Source: Prochlorococcus sp. scB243_495L20 (GTDB lineage: Bacteria; Cyanobacteriota; Cyanobacteriia; PCC-6307; Cyanobiaceae). Taken from it: DNA of 64,000 nt. The stretch covers positions 310,001 to 374,000 of the forward strand of contig JFLX01000001.1 in NCBI GenBank assembly GCA_000634215.1, given 5' to 3'. Under the pieces are notes generated by a model. That model made no database searches and had not been told where the DNA came from. It worked only from the letters and a program-made list of their open reading frames with translations. Numbering within the stretch: the first letter of the stretch is position 1; each line of letters opens with the position of its first letter. This document shows, piece after piece, positions 38,101 through 48,282 of this stretch. The translations under genes were made by a program, and so were the position numbers.

Positions 38101-38226
38101 TTGCTTAATTCAATATCAAATACTTATAGATTAAAGATAGTCAAATAATTTTTAATTAACCACAAGATATTAACTTCGCAAAAAATAAAATGATTGTTTT
38201 TGGAAGCTTGTTTGAATAAATTTAAT

Positions 38227-39693
38227 TTAAAGAATGTTTAATTTTGTTTCTCTGTAAATAATTGGATTTTTTTCAGGAATAGTCTGACTTATGATTTCTA
38301 GCGATTCTTCATTTGATATTTTTAAAATATTTTTAATGAGAAAATTAAGGTCCTGAAAATTAGAAAAATATTCAATTTTATTAGAATTACCATCTTTGAT
38401 ATCAACTTTTGAATAAAGAAAAGCAGATTTCTCATTATTACTTTTTAGGTTAAAAAATTTTTTTGATATTTTCTCCAATTCTTTACCATTAATTATATTA
38501 TTACTTATGATTTGTAAACCTTTTGATTCTATCGAATAGATATTTTCAACAGATAATTGTTTTATAACACCGTCTTTTTCTTCAAGAATATCTTTGGAAT
38601 ATATCGAATAAATATTTTCATTTTGTTGCAAAGTATATTTGTTGAAATCTTTTAGCTTTTTCAAAGCACTTAAATCAAATTGATCTTCATTATTTTTTTC
38701 AAACGTAATAAGCCAATCTTTATTTGAATTGAGAATTAAAATGTTTTGATTATTATTTTGATTAAACTCTTCAAAGAAACTGAGTTGAAAATCATTTATT
38801 AAGGGATTGAGATATTTGTCAAAATTTTTCGTATCACAAAAAATTAAATTTTCAGGATTATCTTCATTACTATTCTCTTTATTCATTAACTTTTCGTAAG
38901 TAAGAATATCAATATTTTTTTTATTATTTAGTAAATATGATTTTAAAATTAGTTGATTATTTTTAAAGTCAAAAATTGTAGCAATTTTATCCCCATTATT
39001 CTCAGGAAAAATTTCATTATTAAAAAATTTACTTTCCAAAAATTTATTTGTGAATAATATATTTTTTTCATTGTTCAGTCCAACAAGTTCTCCCTCATAT
39101 TGAAATTTTTTTTTCTTAAAATTTTCACTAGAGATAATACTATTTTTGATTAATTTTTTATCTGATGAAGCAATTATATAATTATCGTCGGTTCGGTATA
39201 TATAGTTAAGAAAATTTATTTTGTTTTCTCTATTAATTGTAATTATCTCATCAATCTGATCTATTTTATTAGGCAAATTTAATAAATCATCTATTGTTTT
39301 TTCTGGCTTAATTTTAAAAACAATCAAAATATCATCTTTAAGATCTTTATCATTTTCAAAAGTTGAGATTATAAGTTCATTATCATACATATCTTTTAAT
39401 TTATTGTTGCCTAGATCTATTCCTAAGTAATCTAATATAGAGTCTTTTATTAAAAAAAAGTTATCTTTATTTGTTGGATTTTTATCCTTTTCATTATTAT
39501 TAACGATATTAAAACTATCTAAATTTGAAATAAATAATAATTTATTGTTTTCAGGTGCATATTTTAAAATATTTAGTTGCTCAATATTTGTACTTTGTTC
39601 CTTATTTTTATTAGTATAAACTTTTTTAAAACCAACAAAAAGTAATAAAGATAATAATAGGATTATTGCTACTACTCTAAGTTTCATTATCAA
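38227..39693 (-). CDS. Membrane-anchored DUF3352-like hypothetical protein
   Basis: A 488-residue protein with an N-terminal hydrophobic helix (about 5-22) acting as signal anchor, then a large polar domain rich in Asn, Lys, Asp and Ile, likely outside the cytoplasm. The segment ILKYAPENNKLLFISNLD near residue 44 recalls the start of the cyanobacterial DUF3352 family, where 'P-x-x-x-x-x-x-L' begins the mature domain. No enzymatic motif is visible. Composition is more extreme (Asn/Lys-rich, low complexity) than in neighbouring genes, consistent with fast drift in an AT-rich genome. Function unknown. Confidence 0.7.
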   Translation of the reverse strand: MIMKLRVVAIILLLSLLLFVGFKKVYTNKNKEQSTNIEQLNILKYAPENNKLLFISNLDSFNIVNNNEKDKNPTNKDNFFLIKDSILDYLGIDLGNNKLKDMYDNELIISTFENDKDLKDDILIVFKIKPEKTIDDLLNLPNKIDQIDEIITINRENKINFLNYIYRTDDNYIIASSDKKLIKNSIISSENFKKKKFQYEGELVGLNNEKNILFTNKFLESKFFNNEIFPENNGDKIATIFDFKNNQLILKSYLLNNKKNIDILTYEKLMNKENSNEDNPENLIFCDTKNFDKYLNPLINDFQLSFFEEFNQNNNQNILILNSNKDWLITFEKNNEDQFDLSALKKLKDFNKYTLQQNENIYSIYSKDILEEKDGVIKQLSVENIYSIESKGLQIISNNIINGKELEKISKKFFNLKSNNEKSAFLYSKVDIKDGNSNKIEYFSNFQDLNFLIKNILKISNEESLEIISQTIPEKNPIIYRETKLNIL

Positions 39694-39776
39694 TGTTTAT
39701 TTTTATTTTTAACAATAAACTTCCTACTGCAACTTAATTTATTAAATTGTAAATAACACATAATTTATCCTATAAA

Positions 39777-40127
39777 TTGGGAAGTTATCCAAAATCTATA
39801 AATGCTTCTAGTCTAAATGATTGGTTTAATTCTGAGAAAGAAGATCCAGTCTTGGTTGATGTAAGAGAGCAGTCAGAGCTTGAACTGGCTCGTTTCTCAA
39901 AAGAATTTTTACATATACCAATTAGTAAAGTTACATCTGAATATGTTGAAGAAATATTTGCTGGTTTATTAGATAGAGAAATTGTAGTTACTTGTCATGC
40001 AGGAATAAGAAGTTATAACTTTTCTCAATGGTGCTTGGATAATAATATTGTGAGCGAAATATGGAATTTAGAGGAGGGTATTGATGGATGGAGTAGATAT
40101 ATTGACCCATCAATACCAAGGTATTGA
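39777..40127 (+). CDS. Rhodanese-like sulfurtransferase domain protein
   Basis: A 116-residue single rhodanese domain. VLVDVREQSELELARF is the N-terminal CH2A-type motif and VTCHAGIRSYNFSQW the active-site loop with the persulfide-forming cysteine. It could carry sulfur or act in redox signalling. The frame starts at TTG 39777, with no ATG before the domain. Its stop codon abuts that of trpB on the other strand, with no base between them. Confidence 0.88.
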   Translation: MGSYPKSINASSLNDWFNSEKEDPVLVDVREQSELELARFSKEFLHIPISKVTSEYVEEIFAGLLDREIVVTCHAGIRSYNFSQWCLDNNIVSEIWNLEEGIDGWSRYIDPSIPRY

Positions 40128-41372
40128 TTAAATATCTAATGAAGATGCAACAGTATTAACATCTTTGTCGCCTCTTCCAGAGCAATTGATAACTATATGA
40201 GTATCTTTTTCAAGAGTAGGGCATAATTTATCTAACCACGCAAAGGCATGGGAAGTTTCAAGTGCAGGAATAATTCCTTCAAGTTCACTAACAAGTTTTA
40301 AAGCGTTTAACGCTTCTTGATCTGTGACTGATCCATATTCTGCTCTACCTATTTCTTTTAAATGGCTATGTTCAGGTCCTACTCCAGGGTAATCTAAACC
40401 TGCACTTATTGAGTGAGCTTCTTGTACTTGACCATTATCATCTTGCAAGAGAAGACTCATTGATCCATGCAAAATTCCAACTGACCCTTTAGTGATAGTG
40501 GCAGCATGTTTGTCAGTATCAACTCCGCTTCCTGCAGCTTCAACTCCAATAAGACGCACAGAAGTTTCTTTAACAAAAGGATGGAAAAGCCCCATTGCAT
40601 TTGATCCACCACCTACACAAGCAAGCAAAATATCGGGAAAAGATCCAAATGATTCTAGACATTGTTTTTTAGTTTCTTCACCTATGACTGCATGAAAATC
40701 TCGCACAATCTTTGGGAAAGGGTGTGGGCCAGCAACAGATCCTAAAATGTAGTGTGTGGTTTCGACATTAGAAACCCAATCTCTAATGGCTTCACTAGTG
40801 GCATCCTTAAGTGTTGCAGTTCCAGAATTTACAACTTTAACTTCAGCTCCTAGAAGTTTCATTCTGAAAACGTTAAGGGATTGCCTTTTTATATCTTCAG
40901 CACCCATGTAGATAATACATTTCAAGCCAAATCTCGCACAAACAGTAGCAGTAGCAACTCCGTGCTGACCTGCTCCAGTTTCTGCAATTATTCTTTTTTT
41001 GCCCATTCTTTTTGCAAGTAAAGCTTGTCCGAGGGCATTATTAATTTTGTGAGCCCCAGTATGATTTAAATCTTCTCTTTTAAGCCATATTCTAGGAGTT
41101 GCTTGTTTAGTTTTGTAATGTTCAGTAAGTCTTTTAGCTTCATAAAGTGGTGTTTCTCTTCCTACATAAGTCTTAAGGAGATGATTTAATTCTTCTACAA
41201 AAAGTTTATCTTTCCATGCATTAGATGCAGCTGTTTCAAGCTCAAAAAGAGCAGGCATTAGCGTTTCAGGAACATATTGGCCACCATATTTTCCAAATCT
41301 TCCCTCTTTGGAGGGTTGATTTAAATCCTCATTTTTATAGTTCTGATTTTTGCGAGAAAATGTACTTACCAC
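40128..41372 (-). CDS. trpB: Tryptophan synthase beta chain
   Basis: A 414-residue PLP enzyme that joins indole and serine. [18 protein letters not shown] is the N-terminal signature, the PLP lysine lies in [13 protein letters not shown], and [10 protein letters not shown] and NCSGRGDKD bind the PLP phosphate and ring. It is a TrpB1-type enzyme. It is not clustered with trpA; trpG is at 56.4 kb. It is divergent from the SUI1 gene. Confidence 0.97.
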   Translation of the reverse strand: MVSTFSRKNQNYKNEDLNQPSKEGRFGKYGGQYVPETLMPALFELETAASNAWKDKLFVEELNHLLKTYVGRETPLYEAKRLTEHYKTKQATPRIWLKREDLNHTGAHKINNALGQALLAKRMGKKRIIAETGAGQHGVATATVCARFGLKCIIYMGAEDIKRQSLNVFRMKLLGAEVKVVNSGTATLKDATSEAIRDWVSNVETTHYILGSVAGPHPFPKIVRDFHAVIGEETKKQCLESFGSFPDILLACVGGGSNAMGLFHPFVKETSVRLIGVEAAGSGVDTDKHAATITKGSVGILHGSMSLLLQDDNGQVQEAHSISAGLDYPGVGPEHSHLKEIGRAEYGSVTDQEALNALKLVSELEGIIPALETSHAFAWLDKLCPTLEKDTHIVINCSGRGDKDVNTVASSLDI

Positions 41373-41420
41373 CTTTTCTATAGAATAAGTATTAACTAAC
41401 TATAGATTATATTGAAAATA

Positions 41421-41732
41421 ATGGGAAAAAAGAATTGGATCGAATTTGATAATCAAGAAAAAAAATCAGATGAAACAGCTAAAGTAGATACTGTTAGTAA
41501 AAAATCAAAAATAAATATTTCAAAACAAAAAAAAGGTAAAAGAGGAAAGACTGTAACTTTAATTAGAGGTTTAGGCGCTGAGGATGAAATCTTATTAAAA
41601 GAATTACTAAAAAAAATTAAAGTTTTTTGTGGGACTGGAGGAACATTGATTGATGGAAATATCCAGTTGCAGGGGGATATGGTATCGAAATCAATTGAGT
41701 TTCTTCGTAAAGAGGGATTTCATAATTTATGA
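41421..41732 (+). CDS. SUI1/YciH-type translation factor
   Basis: About 103 residues when started at ATG 41421 (a TTG at 41412 adds three). A Lys-rich N-terminus of about 40 residues precedes a SUI1 fold: GKTVTLIRGLGAEDEILLKELLKKIK, then KVFCGTGGTLIDGNIQLQGD. This is the bacterial YciH/eIF1-like family, thought to act in start-codon selection, though its role in bacteria is not settled. It lies 41 bases upstream of cysC on the same strand. Confidence 0.88.
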   Translation: MGKKNWIEFDNQEKKSDETAKVDTVSKKSKINISKQKKGKRGKTVTLIRGLGAEDEILLKELLKKIKVFCGTGGTLIDGNIQLQGDMVSKSIEFLRKEGFHNL

Positions 41733-41773
41733 AGCAAGGGTTAGGATAGTTTTTAATTTTGATGATGCAAAAA

Positions 41774-42397
41774 ATGAAAGAACAAGATCAAACAAAGTCA
41801 ACCAATATAAAGTGGCACAACTTAACTATTGATAGAGAAAAGTTAGAGAAAATGAGAGGTCATAAAGGTATGGTTATCTGGTTTACCGGTTTATCTGGTT
41901 CTGGTAAAAGTACTTTGGCCAACGCTTTAAATGAAGTTTTACACTTAGATGGTTTTTCGACTTATGTGTTGGATGGAGATAATATAAGACACGGTTTATG
42001 TAAAGATCTTGGTTTTTCGGATGAAGATAGAGAAGAAAATATAAGAAGAATTGGCGAAGTTGCGAATTTATTTATGAATGCTGGGATAATAACTATTACA
42101 GCATTTGTTTCGCCATTTATTAGCGATAGAGATAAGGTTAGAAAAATTATTGGATCTAAGGATTTTATTGAAGTTTATTGTTCTGCTGATATCACAGTTT
42201 GTGAAAATAGGGATACTAAAGGTCTTTATAAGAAAGCTCGTTTGGGTGAAATTAAGGAATTTACAGGGATTTCTAGTCCATATGAAGCTCCTCATAATCC
42301 TGAAATTGTTGTTGATACAGGTTCGTTAGATTTAAATGATTCCGTTGAAAAAGTTATTAACTACCTCAAAAAAGAAAACTTTCTTAACAAGGCCTAA
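41774..42397 (+). CDS. cysC: Adenylylsulfate kinase
   Basis: A 207-residue APS kinase when started at ATG 41774 (protein begins MKEQDQTKSTNIKW); several start codons lie just upstream (41759-41765). The P-loop GLSGSGKST, the LDGDNIRHGLCKDLGFS substrate loop and RDTKGLYKKARLGEIKEFTGI are all present. It phosphorylates APS to PAPS, used for sulfation or for sulfate reduction. Reading continues from the SUI1 gene. With cysK it belongs to sulfur assimilation. Confidence 0.94.
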   Translation: MKEQDQTKSTNIKWHNLTIDREKLEKMRGHKGMVIWFTGLSGSGKSTLANALNEVLHLDGFSTYVLDGDNIRHGLCKDLGFSDEDREENIRRIGEVANLFMNAGIITITAFVSPFISDRDKVRKIIGSKDFIEVYCSADITVCENRDTKGLYKKARLGEIKEFTGISSPYEAPHNPEIVVDTGSLDLNDSVEKVINYLKKENFLNKA

Positions 42398-42412
42398 TAG
42401 AAAAATATTAGT

Positions 42413-42949
42413 TCATTTATTTTGAAGATAATTGTCAGGTCCAATAGTTGATAACTTATTATTTTTATTTCTTACCTGTGTATGTAGATTTTCTCGGAAT
42501 TCTTTTAAATTTTTCTTTATGGATTCATCAAACAAACTGACCATCCCTATTGCCAATAATCCAGCGTTCTGTCCTCCATTAATTGCAACTGTTGCCACTG
42601 GAATCCCAGAGGGCATTTGAACGATTGATAAAAGAGAGTCAATTCCCTTCAGTGTCTTACTCTCTACTGGTACTCCAATTACAGGAATGCAAGTTATAGA
42701 TGCCAGCATTCCTGGAAGATGAGCAGCACCCCCAGCTCCGGCAATTATTACTTTTATATTTTCTGATTCTGCATTTTTTGCATATTCCATCATTTCAATA
42801 GGTGTTCGATGAGCAGAAAGTATACAAACTTCAGTATTTATTCTAAATTCTCTTAAAATATCAATTGCTGGTTTCAATGTATTTAGATCTGAATCACTAC
42901 CCATTACGACAGCAATTTTATAAATTTCTTTAGAATTTAATTCTGACAA
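42413..42949 (-). CDS. purE: N5-carboxyaminoimidazole ribonucleotide mutase
   Basis: A 178-residue PurE class I enzyme of purine synthesis. VVMGSDSDLNTLKPA is the N-terminal nucleotide site, LSAHRTP carries the catalytic His, and IIAGAGGAAHLPGMLAS and the PVIGVPVES strands follow. It converts N5-CAIR to CAIR, following PurK. It is convergent with cysC and divergent from chlM. Confidence 0.96.
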   Translation of the reverse strand: MSELNSKEIYKIAVVMGSDSDLNTLKPAIDILREFRINTEVCILSAHRTPIEMMEYAKNAESENIKVIIAGAGGAAHLPGMLASITCIPVIGVPVESKTLKGIDSLLSIVQMPSGIPVATVAINGGQNAGLLAIGMVSLFDESIKKNLKEFRENLHTQVRNKNNKLSTIGPDNYLQNK

Positions 42950-43038
42950 AATAACAAATCAATTCTTTCCTATAATGGCGCGCAATTAATTTGGTGCCAG
43001 TTAGTTAGTATGAAAAGAATAAATTTTCATAGAATATT

Positions 43039-43740
43039 ATGACGTCAAATAAGATTATCGAAAAAAGTGAAGTCAGGGAGTATTTTAATGGTACTGGCTT
43101 TGAGAGGTGGAATAAAATTTATAGCAAATCTGATGAAATTAATACAGTTCAGAAAAATATTAGGAAAGGACATCAAAAAACTGTAGATGATGTAGTCTCA
43201 TACATCAAAAATTATCCTGAACTAACAAAAAAAAGTTATTGTGATGCAGGCTGTGGTGTAGGAAGTCTTTCCATACCTTTACTAAGACTCGGTATAAAAG
43301 AACTACAGATGAGCGATATTTCTTCTGAAATGATTAAAGAAACAAAAAAACGCATTCATGAATTAGGTTTGAGTCAAGGTAAAATAAAATATGAAGTCTG
43401 TGATCTGGAAAAATTAAAAGGTTTATTTGATGTTGTAGTTTGTTTAGATGTATTTATTCATTATCCTCAACCAGTCGCAGAAGAAATGGTCCAACATCTA
43501 TGCGATTTAAGCAAAGAAAAACTAATCGTTAGCTTTGCTCCTTATACCCCAGTTCTTGCTGTTCTAAAAAATATTGGAAAATTATTTCCTGGGCCAAGTA
43601 AAACTACAAGAGCATATACATTGAAAGAAAAGGGTATTATTAATGCTGCCAAAGAAAGAGGATTTAAAGTTGTTAAAAAGAAATTAAATCAAGCTCCTTT
43701 TTATTTTTCAAAACTAATTGAATTCGAAAAAATTAAATAA
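43039..43740 (+). CDS. chlM: Magnesium-protoporphyrin IX methyltransferase
   Basis: A 233-residue SAM-dependent methyltransferase of chlorophyll synthesis, acting after Mg-chelatase. The SAM site is YCDAGCGVGSLSIPLLRLG, followed by VVCLDVFIHYP, and the N-terminus VREYFNGTGFERWNKIYS is typical of ChlM. The ending at position 43740 is one base before the rre1 stop on the other strand. Presumably it acts at the thylakoid or plasma membrane surface. Confidence 0.95.
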   Translation: MTSNKIIEKSEVREYFNGTGFERWNKIYSKSDEINTVQKNIRKGHQKTVDDVVSYIKNYPELTKKSYCDAGCGVGSLSIPLLRLGIKELQMSDISSEMIKETKKRIHELGLSQGKIKYEVCDLEKLKGLFDVVVCLDVFIHYPQPVAEEMVQHLCDLSKEKLIVSFAPYTPVLAVLKNIGKLFPGPSKTTRAYTLKEKGIINAAKERGFKVVKKKLNQAPFYFSKLIEFEKIK

Positions 43741-43741
43741 T

Positions 43742-44470
43742 TTATTTTACTAAATGATTTTCAAGTGCATAACGAACTAATTCTGTTCGGCTTGATGTAC
43801 CTGTTTTGATAAAAAGTCTACTTACATATTTCTCAACATTTCTAATAGATGTTTCAAGCTGTCTAGCAATTTCTTTGTTCATCAGTCCCTCTGCTACTAG
43901 TTGAAGCACACTTGCTTCTCTAGGAGTGAAACTAGGAAGATTTATTTTATTTTCTGGATTAGTCTGGTTTTGGTCTGTGAGCATAGATTTTATTTCAGTA
44001 ATTTGTTTAGCCATTTTGCTTACGTCAATATCTGCGAATCGTGCCGCTTCTTTTAATAATCGTTCTTGTCTGTTGATTACATTTTTGACTCTTGCAGCTA
44101 ATTCGTCGGGATCGAAAGGTTTGGAAATATAATCATCAACTCCTGCAAGATAACCTTCTGTTCTGTCTAGGGTCATTCCTTTTGCAGTTAGAAAAATTAC
44201 TGGAGTTCCTCCTAATTTTTCATCCTCTCTAATTTTTTCTAATAAAGCATAACCGTTGGCTCGAGGCATCATAACATCGCTAATTATCAAATCGGGGAAG
44301 ACTGTTTGAGCTTTTTCCCAACCATCCTCTCCATCAACTGCAATAAATATTTCAAAGCCTTCATCTTCTAAAAATGTTTTAACAGCTGTTCTTAAACCAG
44401 GCTCATCATCAACTAATAAAATTCTTGATTTTCTTACCGGTTCATTATTTATTTGATTAATTTCATTCAT
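43742..44470 (-). CDS. ycf29: NarL-family response regulator Rre1 (Ycf29)
   Basis: A 242-residue regulator with an N-terminal receiver (D65 in LIISDVMMP; acidic pair in VDDEPGL; lysine in SKPF) and a C-terminal LuxR-type HTH (LPSFTPREASVLQLVAEGLMNKEIARQL). The form matches Rre1/Ycf29, which in cyanobacteria pairs with histidine kinase Hik2 and controls stress and heat-shock-type genes; plastids of some algae keep it too. It is convergent with chlM and divergent from the cysteine desulfurase gene. Confidence 0.9.
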   Translation of the reverse strand: MNEINQINNEPVRKSRILLVDDEPGLRTAVKTFLEDEGFEIFIAVDGEDGWEKAQTVFPDLIISDVMMPRANGYALLEKIREDEKLGGTPVIFLTAKGMTLDRTEGYLAGVDDYISKPFDPDELAARVKNVINRQERLLKEAARFADIDVSKMAKQITEIKSMLTDQNQTNPENKINLPSFTPREASVLQLVAEGLMNKEIARQLETSIRNVEKYVSRLFIKTGTSSRTELVRYALENHLVK

Positions 44471-44529
44471 TTTTTTAATTCTTTAATTTGATTTTCTAGT
44501 AATAAACAGAATTTTATATACTAAACATA

Positions 44530-45675
44530 ATGCTATCAACTCCCATACTACTAGACTATCAATCTTCGACTCCTTGCTCTAAAGATGTCGTTGATTCTAT
44601 GAAACCTTTTTGGAGTGAGATATTTTCTAACCCTGCAAATAAATCTAATTTGGCGGGGATTAACGCAAGCGCTATATTAGAAGCCTCAAGAGAAAAAATA
44701 GAACAAAGTTTATTTCTTAAGAATAAAAAAGTTATTTTTACAAGTGGGGCAACTGAATCTAATAACTTAGCCTTATTAGGTTTTGCTAGAAATTTCTATA
44801 AAAAAACAGGAAATTATGGACATATTATTACCTTAAAAACGGAGCATAAAGCTGTTTTGGAGCCCTTAAACCAATTAAAAAAAGAGGGATTTATGGTTAC
44901 AGAAATTAATCCTGAGAAAGATGGCTTAATTTCAGAAGAACAATTCAAAAAAAAAATAAGAGAAGATACATTTCTGGTTAGTGTCATGTTGGCAAATAAC
45001 GAAATAGGAGTTATTCAGCCCATAGAAAATATTTTAAAGATATGTAAATCGAGAGGAATAATATTTCACTCTGATTTTGCACAATGTTTAGGTTATATGG
45101 CTTTAGACAATCTTTTATCAGATGTAAACATGATAACGATGAGTTCTCACAAAATATACGGCCCTAAAGGGATAGGACTTCTTTTGATTGATGAAGAAAT
45201 TAATCTTGAGCCTTTAATTGTTGGAGGAGGTCAGGAATATGGTCTTAGGTCTGGCACATTACCTCTTCCTTTAGTAGTTGGCTTTGCAAAAGCAATAGAG
45301 ATAGCAGTTCTTAATCAAAAAAATAATGCTGAGAAATTACTTTTTTATAGAAATAACCTTTTAGAGGGGTTGTTAAAAAATAATTCTGGTTTATTAATTA
45401 ATGGCTCCATAGAAAAAAGATTACCTCACAATTTAAATTTGACTGTATTGGATTTAAACGGAGCAAAGTTTCATAAACTTTTAAAATCTAAAATAATTTG
45501 TTCTACTGGATCAGCATGCAGTAATGGTGAACCATCTCATGTTTTACTAGCCTTAGGTAGATCTCTTAAAGAAGCAGAATCTTCAATAAGGTTAAGTATT
45601 GGATTAAGTACTAATTCAAAAGATATAAAACAAGCAATTCATATTCTTACAAATACAATCAGATCATTACGATAG
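44530..45675 (+). CDS. Cysteine desulfurase (NifS/IscS type)
   Basis: A 381-residue PLP enzyme that takes sulfur from cysteine for iron-sulfur clusters and thio-modified tRNA. The PLP lysine is in MSSHKIYGPKGIG, and the persulfide cysteine in CSTGSACSNGEPSHV. FTSGATESNNLALLG and VSVMLANNEIGVIQP are conserved. It is closest to the class I IscS/NifS group, not SufS. It starts soon after the divergent rre1 start and ends 13 bases before the convergent rsmH. Confidence 0.93.
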   Translation: MLSTPILLDYQSSTPCSKDVVDSMKPFWSEIFSNPANKSNLAGINASAILEASREKIEQSLFLKNKKVIFTSGATESNNLALLGFARNFYKKTGNYGHIITLKTEHKAVLEPLNQLKKEGFMVTEINPEKDGLISEEQFKKKIREDTFLVSVMLANNEIGVIQPIENILKICKSRGIIFHSDFAQCLGYMALDNLLSDVNMITMSSHKIYGPKGIGLLLIDEEINLEPLIVGGGQEYGLRSGTLPLPLVVGFAKAIEIAVLNQKNNAEKLLFYRNNLLEGLLKNNSGLLINGSIEKRLPHNLNLTVLDLNGAKFHKLLKSKIICSTGSACSNGEPSHVLLALGRSLKEAESSIRLSIGLSTNSKDIKQAIHILTNTIRSLR

Positions 45676-45688
45676 AAATTATTGGCTT

Positions 45689-46591
45689 TTAATTTAATTG
45701 AGCAGTTCTTAATTTTCCACTTCTAGCTCTTTTATTAAGTTCGACTTCTTGTTCGGAGGGTATTATTGGCTTTTTTGTCAGGTTTTTTAGTCTTTGATCA
45801 TTTTTAAAACAATTTTTAACTAACCTATCCTCAAGAGAATGAAAACTGATAATAGAAATAATACCCCCTGGCAAAAGCCATTCAGGTACAACTTGTAAAA
45901 ATTTTTCTAATACTTCAATTTCTTTATTAACAGCAATTCTTAGTGCTTGAAATGTTCTTGTTGCTGGATGTATTTTTTTATATCTTTGTTTTGGTGGGAA
46001 GCAGCCTGCAATAGAGTATGCTAACTCTTTTGTCCCAGAATATTTTCCATTTTCCTTCAAATCCAATTTTATTTTCCTAGCAATCTTTCTTGATAATCTC
46101 TCATCTCCATATTTATAGATTAGGTTAGCTAGATCTTTTTCATTTAAAACCTCAATTAATTGCTCTGCATCAACATCAAGCAAAGGATTCATGCGCATAT
46201 CAAGCGGACCATCTTTTTGAAAACTAAATCCTCTTTTGGGGTCATCAAGTTGGTTACTATTTACTCCAAGATCTGCAATCACAAAAGAAACTTTTTCTTT
46301 TGGTACAAAATCAGCAAAATTTGAAGCCCTTATATCAATTCTACTTTTAAACTCATCAAGTTTTTTTAATGCTGATTTTCTTGCGAATGGATCTTGATCA
46401 AGTCCAATTATATTTAAATCCGAATATTTTCTCAATAAATGATAAGAGTGCCCACCTCCGCCTAAAGTTGCGTCTATTCCCTTAAGTTGATTGTTATGTA
46501 TAAGTGGGTAATGCTCTAATGAGGCCATAATCTCATTTGTCATAACTGATTGATGATTGAAAAAAGATGAATCAGATAGGTCAGTTTGCAT
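45689..46591 (-). CDS. rsmH: 16S rRNA m4C1402 methyltransferase
   Basis: A 300-residue RsmH (MraW) that methylates 16S rRNA C1402 in the P-site. DATLGGGGHSYHLL is the SAM site, then FVIADLGVNSNQLDDPKRGFSF, HPATRTFQALRIAVNKE and IISFHSLEDRLVK, all hallmarks. It is not in a cell-wall cluster here. The start lies 38 bases from the divergent ndhH start. Confidence 0.96.
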   Translation of the reverse strand: MQTDLSDSSFFNHQSVMTNEIMASLEHYPLIHNNQLKGIDATLGGGGHSYHLLRKYSDLNIIGLDQDPFARKSALKKLDEFKSRIDIRASNFADFVPKEKVSFVIADLGVNSNQLDDPKRGFSFQKDGPLDMRMNPLLDVDAEQLIEVLNEKDLANLIYKYGDERLSRKIARKIKLDLKENGKYSGTKELAYSIAGCFPPKQRYKKIHPATRTFQALRIAVNKEIEVLEKFLQVVPEWLLPGGIISIISFHSLEDRLVKNCFKNDQRLKNLTKKPIIPSEQEVELNKRARSGKLRTAQLN

Positions 46592-46629
46592 AACTTTCGA
46601 CTAAGATTTGTTTAGAAGTTAAATTTCGA

Positions 46630-47817
46630 ATGGCTCAGCTAGAGACTAGAACAGAACCAATGGTGGTCAATTTTGGCCCTCACCATCCCTCAATGCATGG
46701 GGTTTTAAGGTTAGTTGTAACTCTTGATGGTGAGAATGTCATTGATTGTGAGCCAGTAATTGGATATTTACATAGAGGAATGGAAAAGATAGCTGAAAAT
46801 AGAACAAATGTTATGTATGTCCCTTATGTAAGCAGAATGGATTATGCAGCAGGAATGTTTTATGAAGCTATTGTAGTAAATGCTCCTGAAAGATTAGCTA
46901 ATATTCCAGTTCCCAAAAGAGCTAGTTACATCAGAGTTCTTATGCTCGAACTTAATCGTATTGCTAATCATCTTTTATGGCTTGGTCCCTTCTTAGCAGA
47001 CGTAGGAGCTCAAACTCCATTTTTCTATATTTTTAGAGAAAGAGAGATGATCTATGATCTCTGGGAAGCTGCTACTGGACAAAGGCTAATAAATAATAAT
47101 TTCTTTAGGATAGGCGGTGTAGCATGTGATCTCCCATACGGATGGTTAGAAAAATGTATAGACTTTTGCGATTGGTTTGGTCCTAAGATAGATGAATACG
47201 AAAAATTAATTACAAATAATCCAATTTTTAGAAAAAGAATTGAAGGTCTAGGAACGATACAAAGAGACCAGGCAATTAATTGGTCTTTGTCTGGGCCAAT
47301 GCTTAGAGCTTCTGGAGTTTCCTGGGATTTAAGGAAAGTCGATAGTTATGAATGTTATGACGATTTTGATTGGCAGATTGCTTCGGAAAAAGAAGGAGAT
47401 TGTTATGCGAGATATCGAGTAAGAGTTGAAGAGATGAGACAATCACTTAGCATAATTCGCCAAGCCTGCAAAATGATTCCAGGAGGTCCAACAGAAAATT
47501 TAGAAGCTCAAAGAATGGCGACTGAAGATAAGAAAAGTGAAATATTTGGTATCGACTATCAATATGTAGCGAAGAAGGTTGCTCCAACTTTTAAAATTCC
47601 TAACGGAGAATTATATACAAGATTAGAGTCCGGCAAAGGAGAAATAGGTGTATTTATTCAAGGAAATAATGAAGTTACCCCATGGAGATTTAAAATCAGA
47701 GCAGCTGATTTAAATAATCTGCAAATATTGCCTCATATTCTTAAAGGTGCCAAAATTGCTGATATTATGGCAATCCTTGGTTCAATAGATGTCATTATGG
47801 GATCTGTTGATAGATAA
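46630..47817 (+). CDS. ndhH: NDH-1 subunit 7 (NdhH)
   Basis: A 395-residue 49-kDa-type subunit with the quinone site facing the membrane arm. [23 protein letters not shown] is the conserved start, then [14 protein letters not shown], and the C-terminus [11 protein letters not shown]. It lies close to the thioesterase gene (9 bases), so the two may share a transcript. It completes the set of NDH-1 core subunits seen here (A, D, E, F, G, H, I). Confidence 0.97.
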
Positions 47818-47826
47818 TTTCTTTAA

Positions 47827-48279
<453 letters not shown>

Positions 48280-48282
48280 TTA

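Noticed and set aside
42068-42329. Frames overlapping cysC on both strands
   Set aside because: They fall wholly inside the conserved APS kinase core.
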